A stretch of 46,350 bases of DNA from Stenotrophomonas sp. PS02298 (GCF_029959445.1 NZ_JASCOR010000015.1:1-46350); one strand, 5' to 3'; positions 7,311 through 16,503 are shown, counted from the stretch's first letter. The notes: generated by a model not told the origin, from the letters alone. Program-made: numbers and translations.

Positions 7311-8681
7311 ATGCCCATCCATTCCTCCATCCTCGAACTCATTGGCAATACGCCCATCATCAAGGCCCAGCGCCTGGATGCCGGCGTCTGCGAGCTGTAC
7401 CTCAAGATGGAGAGTGCCAACCCGGGTGGGTCGATCAAGGACCGTATCGGTCTGTCGATGATCGAGGCCGCCGAGAAGCGTGGCGATCTCAAGCCCGGCG
7501 CTACGCTGGTGGAAGGCACCGCCGGCAATACCGGCCTGGGCCTGGCGCTGGTGGCGCAGCAGAAGGGCTACAAGCTCATTCTGGTGGTGCCGGACAAGAT
7601 GAGCCGGGAGAAGATCTTCAATCTGAAGGCCATGGGCGCCGAAGTGGTGCTGACCCGTTCGGACGTGGCCAAGGGCCACCCGGAGTACTACCAGGACCTG
7701 GCCAAGACCGTCGCGGACCGTACCCCCGGCGCCTACTTCATCAACCAGTTCGGCAATCCGGACAACCCGGCTGCGCACGAGTTCGGCACCGGCCCGGAGA
7801 TCATCGAGCAGATGGGCGGCGACCTGGACGCCATCGTGTTCGGCTGCGGCAGCTCCGGCACCATGACCGGCCTGTCGCGCGCCTTTGCCAAGCTTTCGCC
7901 GAAGACCGAGCTGGTGCTGGCGGATCCGGTTGGCTCGATCCTGGCCGAGTACATCAACGACGGCACGCTGAACGAAAAGTCCGGCAGCTGGCTGGTCGAG
8001 GGCATCGGTGAGGATTTCCTGCCCGATATCGCCGATTTCAGCCGGGTCAAGAAGGCTTACGCCATCAGCGATGCCGAGAGCTTCCACACCGCGCGTGAGC
8101 TGCTGGGCAAGGAGGGCATCCTCGGTGGCTCGTCCACCGGCACCCTGCTGGCTGCTGCGCTGAAGTACTGCCGCGAGCAGACCACGCCGAAGAAGGTGCT
8201 GGTGCTGGTGCCGGATACCGGCAACAAGTACCTGTCCAAGATGTACAACGACTACTGGATGCTGGACAACGGCTTCCTCGAGCGCCCGCAGTTCGGCGAC
8301 CTGCGTGACCTGATCCTGCGCCCGTACAGCCAGCGCGACACCGTCGTGGTGGGCCCGAAGGACCTGCTGACCACCGCCTACCAGCGCATGAAGCTGTACG
8401 ACGTGTCGCAGTTGCCGGTGATGGATGGCAGCCAGCTGGTCGGCATCATCGACGAAAGCGATGTGCTGTTGCACGTATATGGCGATGAAGCCCGTTTCCG
8501 TGACCCGGTGTCGGTAGCCATGGTCAGCAAACTGGACCGTTTGGACGTCAAATCGCCGATCGAAGCCCTGCTGCCGGTGTTTGACCGCGGCCAGGTAGCC
8601 ATCATCACCGATGGTGACGCATTTCTCGGTTTGATCACCCGTATCGATCTGCTGAACTACCTGCGTCGCAGGGTTCAGTGA
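7311..8681 (+). CDS. cbs: Cystathionine beta-synthase
   Basis: PLP enzyme joining homocysteine and serine to cystathionine, the first step of reverse transsulfuration. The N-terminal catalytic part has IGNTPI, the PLP lysine K43 in GGSIKDRIG, EGTAGNTGLGLA for phosphate binding and GCGSSGTMTGL. The C-terminal ~120 residues are a CBS-domain pair (VSQLPVMDGSQLVGIIDESD and a second copy ending FLGLITRIDLLNYL), which distinguishes it from O-acetylserine sulfhydrylase and may bind adenosyl ligands. The length of 456 residues is normal for the bacterial two-domain form. metB follows 87 bases later, after a hairpin and a promoter-like sequence, so the two are neighbours but not necessarily one transcript. 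Confidence 0.93.
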   Translation: MPIHSSILELIGNTPIIKAQRLDAGVCELYLKMESANPGGSIKDRIGLSMIEAAEKRGDLKPGATLVEGTAGNTGLGLALVAQQKGYKLILVVPDKMSREKIFNLKAMGAEVVLTRSDVAKGHPEYYQDLAKTVADRTPGAYFINQFGNPDNPAAHEFGTGPEIIEQMGGDLDAIVFGCGSSGTMTGLSRAFAKLSPKTELVLADPVGSILAEYINDGTLNEKSGSWLVEGIGEDFLPDIADFSRVKKAYAISDAESFHTARELLGKEGILGGSSTGTLLAAALKYCREQTTPKKVLVLVPDTGNKYLSKMYNDYWMLDNGFLERPQFGDLRDLILRPYSQRDTVVVGPKDLLTTAYQRMKLYDVSQLPVMDGSQLVGIIDESDVLLHVYGDEARFRDPVSVAMVSKLDRLDVKSPIEALLPVFDRGQVAIITDGDAFLGLITRIDLLNYLRRRVQ

Positions 8682-8687
8682 GTCTCG

Positions 8688-8740
8688 CGGGCACCTCTTG
8701 CGGGTGCCCAGCCTGAAAAATCAGATGAGGCTGGTAGAAT
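8688..8740 (+). promoter_or_regulatory. Hairpin plus candidate extended -10 promoter before metB
   Basis: GGGCACC (8689-8695) pairs with GGTGCCC (8703-8709) but lacks a T-run. Downstream, TGGTAGAAT (8732-8740) is an extended -10 element with a TAGAAT hexamer, about 28 bases before the metB ATG. No good -35 is visible, as expected for extended -10 promoters. If active, it could also drive the island genes that overlap metB. Confidence 0.45.
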
Positions 8741-8768
8741 CCCGCCTCTTTAGCTGGAAGTAGTAGTC

Positions 8769-9956
8769 ATGACGGATCAGCATTCACGCAGCCAGGAGGG
8801 CGAGCGCAGCCTGTCGCTTGCCACGTTGGCCATCCATGGCGGGCAGTCGCCTGACCCCAGCACCGGCGCTGTCATGCCGCCGATCTACGCGACTTCGACT
8901 TATGCCCAGTCCAGCCCGGGCGAGCACCAGGGCTTCGAGTACTCACGCACGCACAACCCGACCCGCTTCGCTTACGAGCGTTGCGTGGCCTCGCTGGAAG
9001 GCGGCACGCGTGGCTTTGCCTTTGCCTCGGGCATGGCTGCCAGCTCCACCGTGATCGAACTGCTGGACGCAGGCAGCCACGTGGTGGCGATGGACGACAT
9101 CTACGGTGGCAGCTTCCGCCTGTTCGAGCGCGTGCGTCGCCGCACCGCTGCACTGGATTTCAGCTTCGTCGACCTGACCGACCCGGCCGTGTTCGAAGCC
9201 GCGATCACGCCCAAGACCAGGATGGTGTGGATCGAGACCCCGACCAACCCGATGCTGAAGATCGTGGACATCGCCGCGGTCGCCGCCATCGCCAAGCGTC
9301 ATGGCCTGGTCGTGGTGGTGGATAACACCTTCGCCTCGCCGATGCTGCAGCGTCCGCTGGAGCTGGGGGCGGACCTGGTGCTGCATTCGGCCACCAAATA
9401 CCTCAATGGCCACTCCGACATGGTCGGCGGCATGGTGGTGGTTGGTGACAATGCCGAGCTCGCCGAGCAGATGGCCTTCCTGCAGAATTCCATTGGTGGC
9501 GTGCAGGGCCCGTTTGACAGCTTCCTGGCCCTGCGTGGCCTGAAGACCCTGCCGCTGCGCATGAAGGCGCATTGCGCCAACGCGATGGAGCTGGCCAAGT
9601 GGCTGGAAACCCACCCGTCAGTGCAAAAGGTGATCTACCCGGGCCTGGCCTCGCACCCGCAGCACGAACTGGCTGGCAAGCAGATGGCCGGTTACGGCGG
9701 CATCGTCTCGATCGTGCTCAAGGGCGGATTCGAAGCAGCCAAACGTTTCTGCGAGAAGACCGAACTGTTCACGTTGGCCGAGTCACTTGGCGGCGTGGAA
9801 AGCCTGGTCAACCACCCGGCGGTGATGACGCATGCCTCCATCCCGGTCGAACGCCGCGCGCAGCTGGGTATCAGCGATGCGTTGGTTCGTTTGAGCGTGG
9901 GCGTGGAAGACGTGGTTGATCTGCGTGCTGATCTCGAGCAGGCACTGGCAGGATGA
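8769..9956 (+). CDS. metB: Cystathionine gamma-lyase / gamma-synthase family PLP enzyme
   Basis: Fold-type I PLP enzyme of 395 residues. It has the family hallmarks YSRTHNPTR, FASGMAA, DDIYGGSFRLF, ETPTNPMLK, VVDNTFASP, the PLP lysine K210 in SATKYLNGHSD and SLGGVESL. With cbs just upstream, cystathionine gamma-lyase (cystathionine to cysteine) is the likely activity; gamma-synthase cannot be excluded by sequence. In Xanthomonas this gene is called metB and marks the left edge of the LPS locus. Start ATG at 8769 with GGAAG eight bases before. Its TGA (9954-9956) overlaps the ATG of wzm by four bases, linking a sulfur-metabolism gene to polysaccharide export. Confidence 0.93.
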   Translation: MTDQHSRSQEGERSLSLATLAIHGGQSPDPSTGAVMPPIYATSTYAQSSPGEHQGFEYSRTHNPTRFAYERCVASLEGGTRGFAFASGMAASSTVIELLDAGSHVVAMDDIYGGSFRLFERVRRRTAALDFSFVDLTDPAVFEAAITPKTRMVWIETPTNPMLKIVDIAAVAAIAKRHGLVVVVDNTFASPMLQRPLELGADLVLHSATKYLNGHSDMVGGMVVVGDNAELAEQMAFLQNSIGGVQGPFDSFLALRGLKTLPLRMKAHCANAMELAKWLETHPSVQKVIYPGLASHPQHELAGKQMAGYGGIVSIVLKGGFEAAKRFCEKTELFTLAESLGGVESLVNHPAVMTHASIPVERRAQLGISDALVRLSVGVEDVVDLRADLEQALAG

Positions 9957-10744
9957 GTCGTTCGCTTATCGGTGATTACATCGACAGCTTCCGTAACCCC
10001 GGGTTCTGGACCTACTCCACCTGGTTGGAGCTGGTGACCAAGTACCGCCGTTCGCGGTTGGGTTTGTTCTGGGCGCTGTGTCCTGCCTTGGTGTACATGT
10101 TTGGTGTGGGTGGCTTTTTTGGGCACCTCCAGGGACATGTGTCGGACACCTATATTCCGCATCTCGGTATTGGCTATGTGTTGTTTCGTTTGATTACGAT
10201 AAGTCTGAGTGAGAGTACGACGACTTTGCCGGGTCACTCCAGTTTCATTTTGGACGGACGAGTACGCTTGACCGACTATGTTCTTCGCGTGGTTGCCAAG
10301 GCGTTCTTCTACTTCGTGATGGCATTGCCTGCGGTCATTGTGGCCTTGTCCATCAGCCCGTCCTTCAACCCGGCAGGTTTGTTGCTATCGCTGCCTTGGT
10401 TTTTGCTGTTGTTGCTGAATCTGGGTTGGATGGTAGCGATCGTGGCGGTGCTTGGTGCGCGCTTGCAGGATGTGCATGAGCTGATCGGCAGCATTCTCAT
10501 GTTCAGTTTTCTGTTCACGCCGATCATCTGGTACGCGGACCAAGCCCCGGCAGATACCTTGCGCGGGATGATCGCCCGTGCCAATCCGCTGTATCACATG
10601 ATTGAAAGTGTGCGAGCCCCGATGTTGGGTGAGCCAGTGGAGAAACTCACCTACATCTATCTCGCCGTGATGCTGGTGGGTGGTTGGCTGGTAGCCTCAT
10701 TTATTTATCGGCGTTTTGCACGCTATGTGCCGGTGTGGGTATGA
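9953..10744 (+). CDS. wzm: ABC-2 polysaccharide exporter, permease subunit
   Basis: Inner-membrane subunit of an O-antigen/capsule ABC exporter. The 263-residue protein has a cytoplasmic N-terminal amphipathic stretch (TWLELVTKYRRSRLG, characteristic of Wzm/KpsM) and about six hydrophobic segments (residues roughly 36-56, 64-85, 105-125, 136-160, 172-190, 232-255). Start and stop both overlap neighbours through ATGA junctions: metB before, wzt after. This arrangement implies tight coupling and fixed stoichiometry with the ATPase. It indicates that the polysaccharide is finished in the cytoplasm and exported whole, not by the Wzx/Wzy route; no wzx or wzy gene is seen. Confidence 0.9.
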   Translation: MSRSLIGDYIDSFRNPGFWTYSTWLELVTKYRRSRLGLFWALCPALVYMFGVGGFFGHLQGHVSDTYIPHLGIGYVLFRLITISLSESTTTLPGHSSFILDGRVRLTDYVLRVVAKAFFYFVMALPAVIVALSISPSFNPAGLLLSLPWFLLLLLNLGWMVAIVAVLGARLQDVHELIGSILMFSFLFTPIIWYADQAPADTLRGMIARANPLYHMIESVRAPMLGEPVEKLTYIYLAVMLVGGWLVASFIYRRFARYVPVWV

Positions 10745-11520
10745 CTTCGGAAATTTATCTGCGGGCCAAGGGTATCGGCTTGGATCTGCCTACTTACACG
10801 CAGGAGCAGCGCTCCATCAAGGCCAGTGCCGGCGTGCTGTTGCGGGCTGCTTTCCAGCCGCCAAAGCGCAAGATGCGCACCACGCTGGAGGACATCAATT
10901 TTGATCTCCGCCCGGGTGATAGGCTGGCAGTCTTGGGCCGCAACGGCGCAGGCAAGTCGACGCTGCTCAAGGTGCTGGTTGGAGCCTATCCACCCACCCG
11001 TGGGGTGCTTGAGGTTTCGGGCGCACGACAGGCATTGTTGAACCTGTCATTGGGCTTCAACTCCGAAGCTACAGTTGTCGAGAATATCCTGCTACGAGGT
11101 ATTGCGATGGGCCTGAAAGCCAAGCAGGCGCATGCGATCGTCGAGGAAGTATTGGATTTCGCCGAGCTTGCTGAAAAGACTGGTGACCGTTTGCGGACGC
11201 TGTCTTCAGGGCAACGCATGCGCTTGGGTTTTGCCTTGGCTACGGCCGTGCAGCATGAAATCCTGATCATGGATGAGTGGATCGGCACCGGCGATGCAGG
11301 TTTCGTGCAGAAGGCTCAGGAACGTATTCATTCACGTGTCAACAGTGCCCAGATTGTGGTGTTGGCCAGCCATAACTTCAAGTTGATGGAAAATGTGTGC
11401 ACTCAGGCGATCTCGCTGGAAAATGGCCGGATTCACCGTGTTGGTGAGGTCAAGGACGTGCTCGCCAATTTCCAGGAACTGTTGCGCAGCAGCGCCCCTG
11501 TAGCGGCTCCCGCAGAATGA
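10741..11520 (+). CDS. wzt: ABC-2 polysaccharide exporter, ATPase subunit without C-terminal sugar-binding domain
   Basis: Nucleotide-binding partner of Wzm. Walker A GRNGAGKST is at residues 66-74, signature LSSGQRMRLGFA at about 154, Walker B ILIMDEW at 174-180, and the H-loop in LASHNF. The chain is 259 residues and ends shortly after the ATPase fold. The carbohydrate-binding domain that extends Wzt of E. coli O8/O9a to over 400 residues is absent, so it resembles KpsT or the Klebsiella O2a type, where export is not gated by recognition of a chain-end cap. ATG at 10741 overlaps the wzm stop by four bases, and its own stop overlaps the next gene. Confidence 0.92.
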   Translation: MTSEIYLRAKGIGLDLPTYTQEQRSIKASAGVLLRAAFQPPKRKMRTTLEDINFDLRPGDRLAVLGRNGAGKSTLLKVLVGAYPPTRGVLEVSGARQALLNLSLGFNSEATVVENILLRGIAMGLKAKQAHAIVEEVLDFAELAEKTGDRLRTLSSGQRMRLGFALATAVQHEILIMDEWIGTGDAGFVQKAQERIHSRVNSAQIVVLASHNFKLMENVCTQAISLENGRIHRVGEVKDVLANFQELLRSSAPVAAPAE

Positions 11521-12914
11521 AGCTGCTGCTGGTTGCCTACGATTTCCCGCCAATTCCATCACCGCAGGCGTTGCGGTGGGCCTATTTGGCACGTGAGCTC
11601 GCCTTGGCTGGGCATGATGTTGAGGTGATCGCCCCGGATCTGCCTGGCTATGGGCCTGGTGGGTTGCCTGTGTTGCCTGCGACAGTGATCGTGCACCGCG
11701 TGGACCCAGGCAAGCTTTCCCGGTTGCTGATGGGGCGGCAGAGGTCCATTGCCGTAGAGCCACCGGCTCAGACGGCGGCAGCTGCAGAAGCGACGCCGGC
11801 CATGCCGGCGCCGCAGTTTGAGGCCACGCCGGTGCTGAACTGGAAGGGACGCACGCGTAGGCGTGTGGAACGAGCAATAGGCATTGTGGGTGGTCTGAAT
11901 TGGAAGGGGGCCTTGGCTGAAAAGGTCAAGACACTCGTTTCCGATCGGGTATTTCCTGATTATCGCGTCGAGTGGGTGGCGAGCGCGGTGGCGAAGCTGG
12001 AGGAAGTGGCGCGGCAGCGGCCACCGGATGTAGTTGTGGTTTCGCATGAACCAGCTTGCTCGTTGCCGGTGGGGTTGGCGGCGGCAAAGCGCGGCATGGT
12101 TTTGGCGGTTGACATGGGTGACCCCGTGTTGGCGCCATACACACCTGCCAAGTGGCGTAAGAAAGCGTTTGCTCTGGAGCGTGATGTCTGCAAAGCGGCC
12201 AGCTTTGTCAGTGTGACCACCGAGGCTGCGGCGCAGCTGCTGATCCAGCGCCATGCTTTGGCGAGCGAGCGCGTTGCGGTGGTGCGACAGGGTTTCGATT
12301 GCGCGTTCAAAGTGGAGCAGGAGCTAGCCCTTGAGTTCGATCCACAACGTTTGGAACTCCTTTACACCGGCAGCTTTTACAGTTTCCGCCGTGCTGAGGA
12401 TATCTTGACGGCAGTCAGTGCAGTTCCTGGAGTGCGGTTGACCGTGGCAACGATCAGTGCGCCGGACTATCTGGTCAAGGCAGCCGAAGATTCGCCGCAA
12501 AGCATCCGTATCATCGGGTTCATGCCTCATCGGGCGGCGCTTGCCGCACAGCGTGCGTGTGATGTGCTGGTCAACTTGGCCAATGCCGACCCGGTGCAGG
12601 TGCCGGGCAAAGTTTTCGAATATCTGGGTGCAGGCAAGCCCATTTTGCATCTACGTGGCGAACAACAGGATGCTACCGGGCAGATTCTGGCCCGACTTGG
12701 CGCGGGTTGGGAGCTGCCCGCCAACGCTGGGGGTCCCCTGAGTACGCTGCTGCAGCAGATGAAAGAGCTCAAATCAGCCGGACAGTTGCATACGCATGCC
12801 CCGGCGCGCGCTGCGGTCTACGAGTACTCTTGGCGCAATCTGGCGGCTGCATGGGCCGATCAGATGCAGGGAGTGCTTGAAAGGGACGGCGAGCAAGGGC
12901 GCGCTCATGTATAG
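11517..12914 (+). CDS. Glycosyltransferase, GT4-like (GT-B fold)
   Basis: A 465-residue retaining-type GT-B enzyme. The N-terminal half opens with MKLLLVAYDFPPIPSPQALR and ARELALAGHDVEVIAP, typical for GT4 acceptor domains. The C-terminal nucleotide-sugar domain has LLYTGSFYSFR, IRIIGFMPHRAAL and VPGKVFEYLGAGKPILHLRG, with the donor-binding Glu residues of the EX7E-type region. An insert at about residues 60-125 (Ala/Pro-rich, then WKGRTRRRVERAIG) may be a linker or membrane-contact element. It is coupled to wzt by an ATGA overlap and overlaps the next gene by eight bases. Sugar and linkage cannot be read from sequence; it probably adds an early or repeat-unit sugar of the island polysaccharide. 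Confidence 0.82.
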   Translation: MKLLLVAYDFPPIPSPQALRWAYLARELALAGHDVEVIAPDLPGYGPGGLPVLPATVIVHRVDPGKLSRLLMGRQRSIAVEPPAQTAAAAEATPAMPAPQFEATPVLNWKGRTRRRVERAIGIVGGLNWKGALAEKVKTLVSDRVFPDYRVEWVASAVAKLEEVARQRPPDVVVVSHEPACSLPVGLAAAKRGMVLAVDMGDPVLAPYTPAKWRKKAFALERDVCKAASFVSVTTEAAAQLLIQRHALASERVAVVRQGFDCAFKVEQELALEFDPQRLELLYTGSFYSFRRAEDILTAVSAVPGVRLTVATISAPDYLVKAAEDSPQSIRIIGFMPHRAALAAQRACDVLVNLANADPVQVPGKVFEYLGAGKPILHLRGEQQDATGQILARLGAGWELPANAGGPLSTLLQQMKELKSAGQLHTHAPARAAVYEYSWRNLAAAWADQMQGVLERDGEQGRAHV

Positions 12915-15900
12915 CGGCTTGAGTCTGACGGCGCTTCGCAGGCTCCGGGATTCGCTAGGTCGCATCGATGAGTTGAAGGCGGAGCGCGAGGTTGCGCAGC
13001 GGGCGCTGTCGACAGTGCAGGAAGAGTTGCAAGTTGAGCGACAGCGTGTCGCTTCCGTCGAACGCGAATTGCAGGCATTCAAGGCGCAGCAGCCGTTGCA
13101 GCGGATGCGACGCCTGCTCTCAGCCACACGGCAGCAGCCGCGGTTGTTGCTGGATTGGCCAGGGAAACTGTTGAGGGCGCTGCGGCCGGCCAGAACTGCC
13201 GTTGAGGCGCGCCGACCAGGGTTTGAGTTCACCGCTTTACAGACCGCCGAAGTCGAGTTGGGACCGATAGCATCAACGGATGAAATCGCACCTCCGCTGC
13301 TCGCTTTGCCGGCTGCGGGAGCTTTGCCGGTGGATCCGGCGCAGCTACGTGTTGCCCTGATATGTGACCGCTTTACTGCCGACAGCCTTTCCTTGGAATG
13401 CCAGGTGGCGGCCTTGCGGCCGGATAACTGGCAGGCGCAGATCGCGGAATTTCAACCGCATCTGCTGTTTGTCGAATCTGCCTGGGTGGGATTGGAAGGC
13501 GAATGGCAAGATAAGGTCGTCAGCGCAGGTGCCGAGCTTCGCAGCTTGGTAGCCAGTTGCAGGCAGGCCGGAATTCCTACGGTTTTCTGGAACAAGGAAG
13601 ACCCGCTGCATTTTGAAGCCTTTCTGCAGACGGCGAGCCTGTTTGACCATGTGTTCACGACAGATGCGGATTCGCTGCTCGAATACCGGCGGAAATTGGG
13701 CCATCAGCGCATTGGTGTTTTGCCCTTCGCTGTTCAGCCGCGCCTTCACCATCCTTTCAAACAGGCTGGCGAAGAACGTATCGCGGGCAGTTTTTTTGCA
13801 GGCGCCTGGTACGGCAACCTTACAGAACGTTGCCGAGATTTCCGCAGTCTGGCCGACTCCCTGGCCCTTGTTGGGCCATTGAGCATCCACGATCGCAACG
13901 ATCGCAAGGGTGTGCCAGGGCGCCAGTACCCGGCAGAGTTCGTCCCCCATCTGCGCCCGGCAGTTGCTTATGAACAGACCCCAGCTCTGTACCGCAACTA
14001 CCAGATAGGGCTGTCGCTGAATACGATCAAGCAAAGCTCGACGATGTTTGCTCGCCGTGCGTTGGAGCTGATCTGTACCAACACCTCGGTCTACAGCAAC
14101 TATTCGCGTGCGCTGACCCTGCTGTTCGGCGACCTGCTACGGGTCTCGGACGATGGTTCCCAGGTTTTGGATTGGGCTTGGCACGAACTGCAGGATCCGG
14201 ATTCGGCCGAGCATCGGCAGCGACGTCTGCAGGCAATGCGGAAGGTCCTGAGCGAACACACCTGGGACTCGCGGCTGCGTACGGTAATGGCTACGGTGAG
14301 TGGCTCGCCGCTATCGGAGGCGAGCGACTCTGTGGTTGTCGTGTCGCAGATCAGTGATCTCGGCCAGGCGCAAAAGTTGGTGCAGATGGCCCGCGATCAG
14401 CACAGAGTCGAGGTTTCGCTTTTCGTGCTGGCGCCGGATGACATCGTGTTGCCGCCGGAGCTGCAGCGGTTGTCGGTTGATGCATTGGGAGCCTTGCCCG
14501 GGCAGACGTTTGCCGGCCGGTTGGTAGCGGTTTGGCACGTCGACGATGCCTATGGTCCGCACTATCTGACTGATCTGGTCGCAGCCTTGCGCTTCGATCA
14601 GGGGCGAGTGGTGGGTAAGGCCTGTTATGTGCGCAGCACCCCGAATGATTCAGTGATCGAAGGTGCGGGGCTTGAGTATTGCCAGACCAAGCGTTTGGCT
14701 TGGCGGCGGACCTTGGCCGATGCGGAAAGCTGGACAGATACGCTGGGAGCTGTGCTTGCAGATATTGATAACGGTGGCTTCGAAGGCGAGGGCTTGCTTT
14801 CGATTGATCGCGAATCGTATCTGCAATCGGCGGCGCTGTCGGAATTGCCAGCACCGCTGGAGTTCGAGCAGGGCACGTCACTTGCGGTGTTGGATGCATA
14901 CCTGCAGGAGCTGCTGACCAACATGCAGGCCTCGGCCGCACCTGTGGGTGTGTCCGGCGGCGAGTTGGAACGGCTGTTCAAGGGCGGCGTGCTGCCCGCA
15001 AGAACTTCAGTGGCCCTGCGCAATGGCGCGCTCGAGGTTGTTAGCAAATTGCCTCCCAGGCAGGAAGATGCGCTTTTTTCTGGCTGGTTCTCCGCCAGTG
15101 ACCTTCACCAAGGGCGAGCTCAAACGCGGTTGCGACTACGCGCCGAAGCGAGTCCTGCATTCGAGCTCTATCTCGATGCGGGCAGTTCGGAAAGTGGCCG
15201 GACGCTGGACCGTCGCCATTTGCAGGGAGGGGTTACCCATTCCGTTGCTGCCGCTGCAGATGTGGATAGCTACCGGTTTGCCGTGGCCATCCGCGGGCCA
15301 TATGTGGGCTATTGGCAGGGCGTGGCGGTCGAGGATTCGTCGCCGGACCCGTTGATTCTTCCTGGGCAAGGTAGATTGCTGGTTGTGGCCAACGGCTACC
15401 CTCGCGCCGGAGATCTATATCGCAACGCGTTTGTGCATCGCCGAGTGAAGCTCTATCAGGCCCGAGGTATCAACGTCGATGTTGTTTGGGTGTCGTCAAG
15501 CTTGCAGCGTCACAGCTACGCATTCGACGGCGTCCGCGTGACGATATGTGACGGGCTGACGCTCAAGCAGACCCTGCTGCACTCGGGGCACTCGGCGATC
15601 GCCGTGCATTTTCTCGATGAAGAGATCTGGTCGGGCATCGAGCAAGCCGCCCAGCAGGTGCGTACCGTGGTTTGGTTGCATGGGGCAGAAGTCCAATCTT
15701 GGGCGCGCCGTAGCTACAACTTCGACACCGAAGGCGCACGCGCCGAGGCGCAACGATCGAGCGATCAGCGCATGAGGTTCTGGGCGGGACTGTTTGCGGC
15801 GCCGCCTGCGCATCTACGTTTTGTTTTTGTGTCACTGGGACTTTATCGGGATGCCTGCGCCGACATCGGTTCTGCACCGCCGGCAGGTAGTTGGCAGGTG

Positions 15901-16503
15901 ATCCACAATCCAATCGACACCGGAATTTTTCAGTATCGGCCGAAGACCGCCGAGCATAGGTTGCGAGTGCTGTCGATCAGACCCCATGCCAGCCGCACCT
16001 ATGCCAATGACTTGGTAGCGGAGGCCATCTCGATCATGGCATTGGCGCCGGAGTTTGAGCAGATGCATTTCACTCTGGTCGGTGACGGACCTTTGTGGGA
16101 TGCCAATTTTTCGGGGCTGCAACAGTACGCGAACGTAGTTCTGCAACGGGGTTTTGTCACCCAGCAAGAGGTGGCGGAACTACATGCCGATCACGGAATA
16201 TTTCTTGTGCCAACCCGTAGCGATAGCCAAGGTGTGAGTCGCGACGAGGCGATGGCCTCGGGCTTGGTGCCGGTAACCATGGACGTCGGGGCTGTTGCGG
16301 AGTTTGTCGATGACAGTTGCGGGGTGTTGTGTGCAGCGGAGGACTCAGCACAGTTGGCGGCAGGCTGCCTGAGCCTGGTCAGGGACAGGCAGCTGTTTGC
16401 ATCGCTATCATCGGCTGCTGCAAACAGGGTTGGGCGGCAGTCAGCGGCTGAATTGATCGCCGACAGTGAAATCAAGGTTCTGGGCCTGGATAGCCGGCTC
16501 TGA
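12907..16503 (+). CDS. Large multi-module glycosyltransferase (CgeB-like module plus C-terminal GT4)
   Basis: A 1198-residue protein that I read as several modules. Residues 15-70 are a charged coiled coil. Residues ~149-466 resemble the CgeB/spore-maturation glycosyltransferase family (VALICDRFT, VFWNKEDPLHFEAF, FAGAWYGN, then an ordered C-terminal helix set). Residues ~476-625 look like a reduced GT-A-like unit with HVDDAYGPHYLTDLV. Residues ~690-818 are beta-rich (LRLRAEASPAFELYLDAG) and may be a sugar-binding sandwich; this is inference. Residues ~823-1198 are a GT4 module with LLVVANGYP, FTLVGDGPLW and the EX7E-like SQGVSRDEAMASG. The ATG at 12907 fits AAGGG eight bases upstream and the preceding stop; a longer frame would start inside that gene. 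Probably processive or sequential sugar addition. Confidence 0.78.
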   Translation: MYSGLSLTALRRLRDSLGRIDELKAEREVAQRALSTVQEELQVERQRVASVERELQAFKAQQPLQRMRRLLSATRQQPRLLLDWPGKLLRALRPARTAVEARRPGFEFTALQTAEVELGPIASTDEIAPPLLALPAAGALPVDPAQLRVALICDRFTADSLSLECQVAALRPDNWQAQIAEFQPHLLFVESAWVGLEGEWQDKVVSAGAELRSLVASCRQAGIPTVFWNKEDPLHFEAFLQTASLFDHVFTTDADSLLEYRRKLGHQRIGVLPFAVQPRLHHPFKQAGEERIAGSFFAGAWYGNLTERCRDFRSLADSLALVGPLSIHDRNDRKGVPGRQYPAEFVPHLRPAVAYEQTPALYRNYQIGLSLNTIKQSSTMFARRALELICTNTSVYSNYSRALTLLFGDLLRVSDDGSQVLDWAWHELQDPDSAEHRQRRLQAMRKVLSEHTWDSRLRTVMATVSGSPLSEASDSVVVVSQISDLGQAQKLVQMARDQHRVEVSLFVLAPDDIVLPPELQRLSVDALGALPGQTFAGRLVAVWHVDDAYGPHYLTDLVAALRFDQGRVVGKACYVRSTPNDSVIEGAGLEYCQTKRLAWRRTLADAESWTDTLGAVLADIDNGGFEGEGLLSIDRESYLQSAALSELPAPLEFEQGTSLAVLDAYLQELLTNMQASAAPVGVSGGELERLFKGGVLPARTSVALRNGALEVVSKLPPRQEDALFSGWFSASDLHQGRAQTRLRLRAEASPAFELYLDAGSSESGRTLDRRHLQGGVTHSVAAAADVDSYRFAVAIRGPYVGYWQGVAVEDSSPDPLILPGQGRLLVVANGYPRAGDLYRNAFVHRRVKLYQARGINVDVVWVSSSLQRHSYAFDGVRVTICDGLTLKQTLLHSGHSAIAVHFLDEEIWSGIEQAAQQVRTVVWLHGAEVQSWARRSYNFDTEGARAEAQRSSDQRMRFWAGLFAAPPAHLRFVFVSLGLYRDACADIGSAPPAGSWQVIHNPIDTGIFQYRPKTAEHRLRVLSIRPHASRTYANDLVAEAISIMALAPEFEQMHFTLVGDGPLWDANFSGLQQYANVVLQRGFVTQQEVAELHADHGIFLVPTRSDSQGVSRDEAMASGLVPVTMDVGAVAEFVDDSCGVLCAAEDSAQLAAGCLSLVRDRQLFASLSSAAANRVGRQSAAELIADSEIKVLGLDSRL

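Noticed and set aside
7131..8768. SAM or other sulfur-metabolism riboswitch before cbs or metB
   Set aside because: I looked for the conserved SAM-riboswitch cores and long structured leader; the metB leader is only about 30 bases, and the cbs upstream hairpin has no such core.
12796..12906. Earlier start for the 1198-residue glycosyltransferase
   Set aside because: The extra 37 residues lie wholly within the upstream GT4 gene and lack a ribosome site; 12907 has AAGGG at good spacing.
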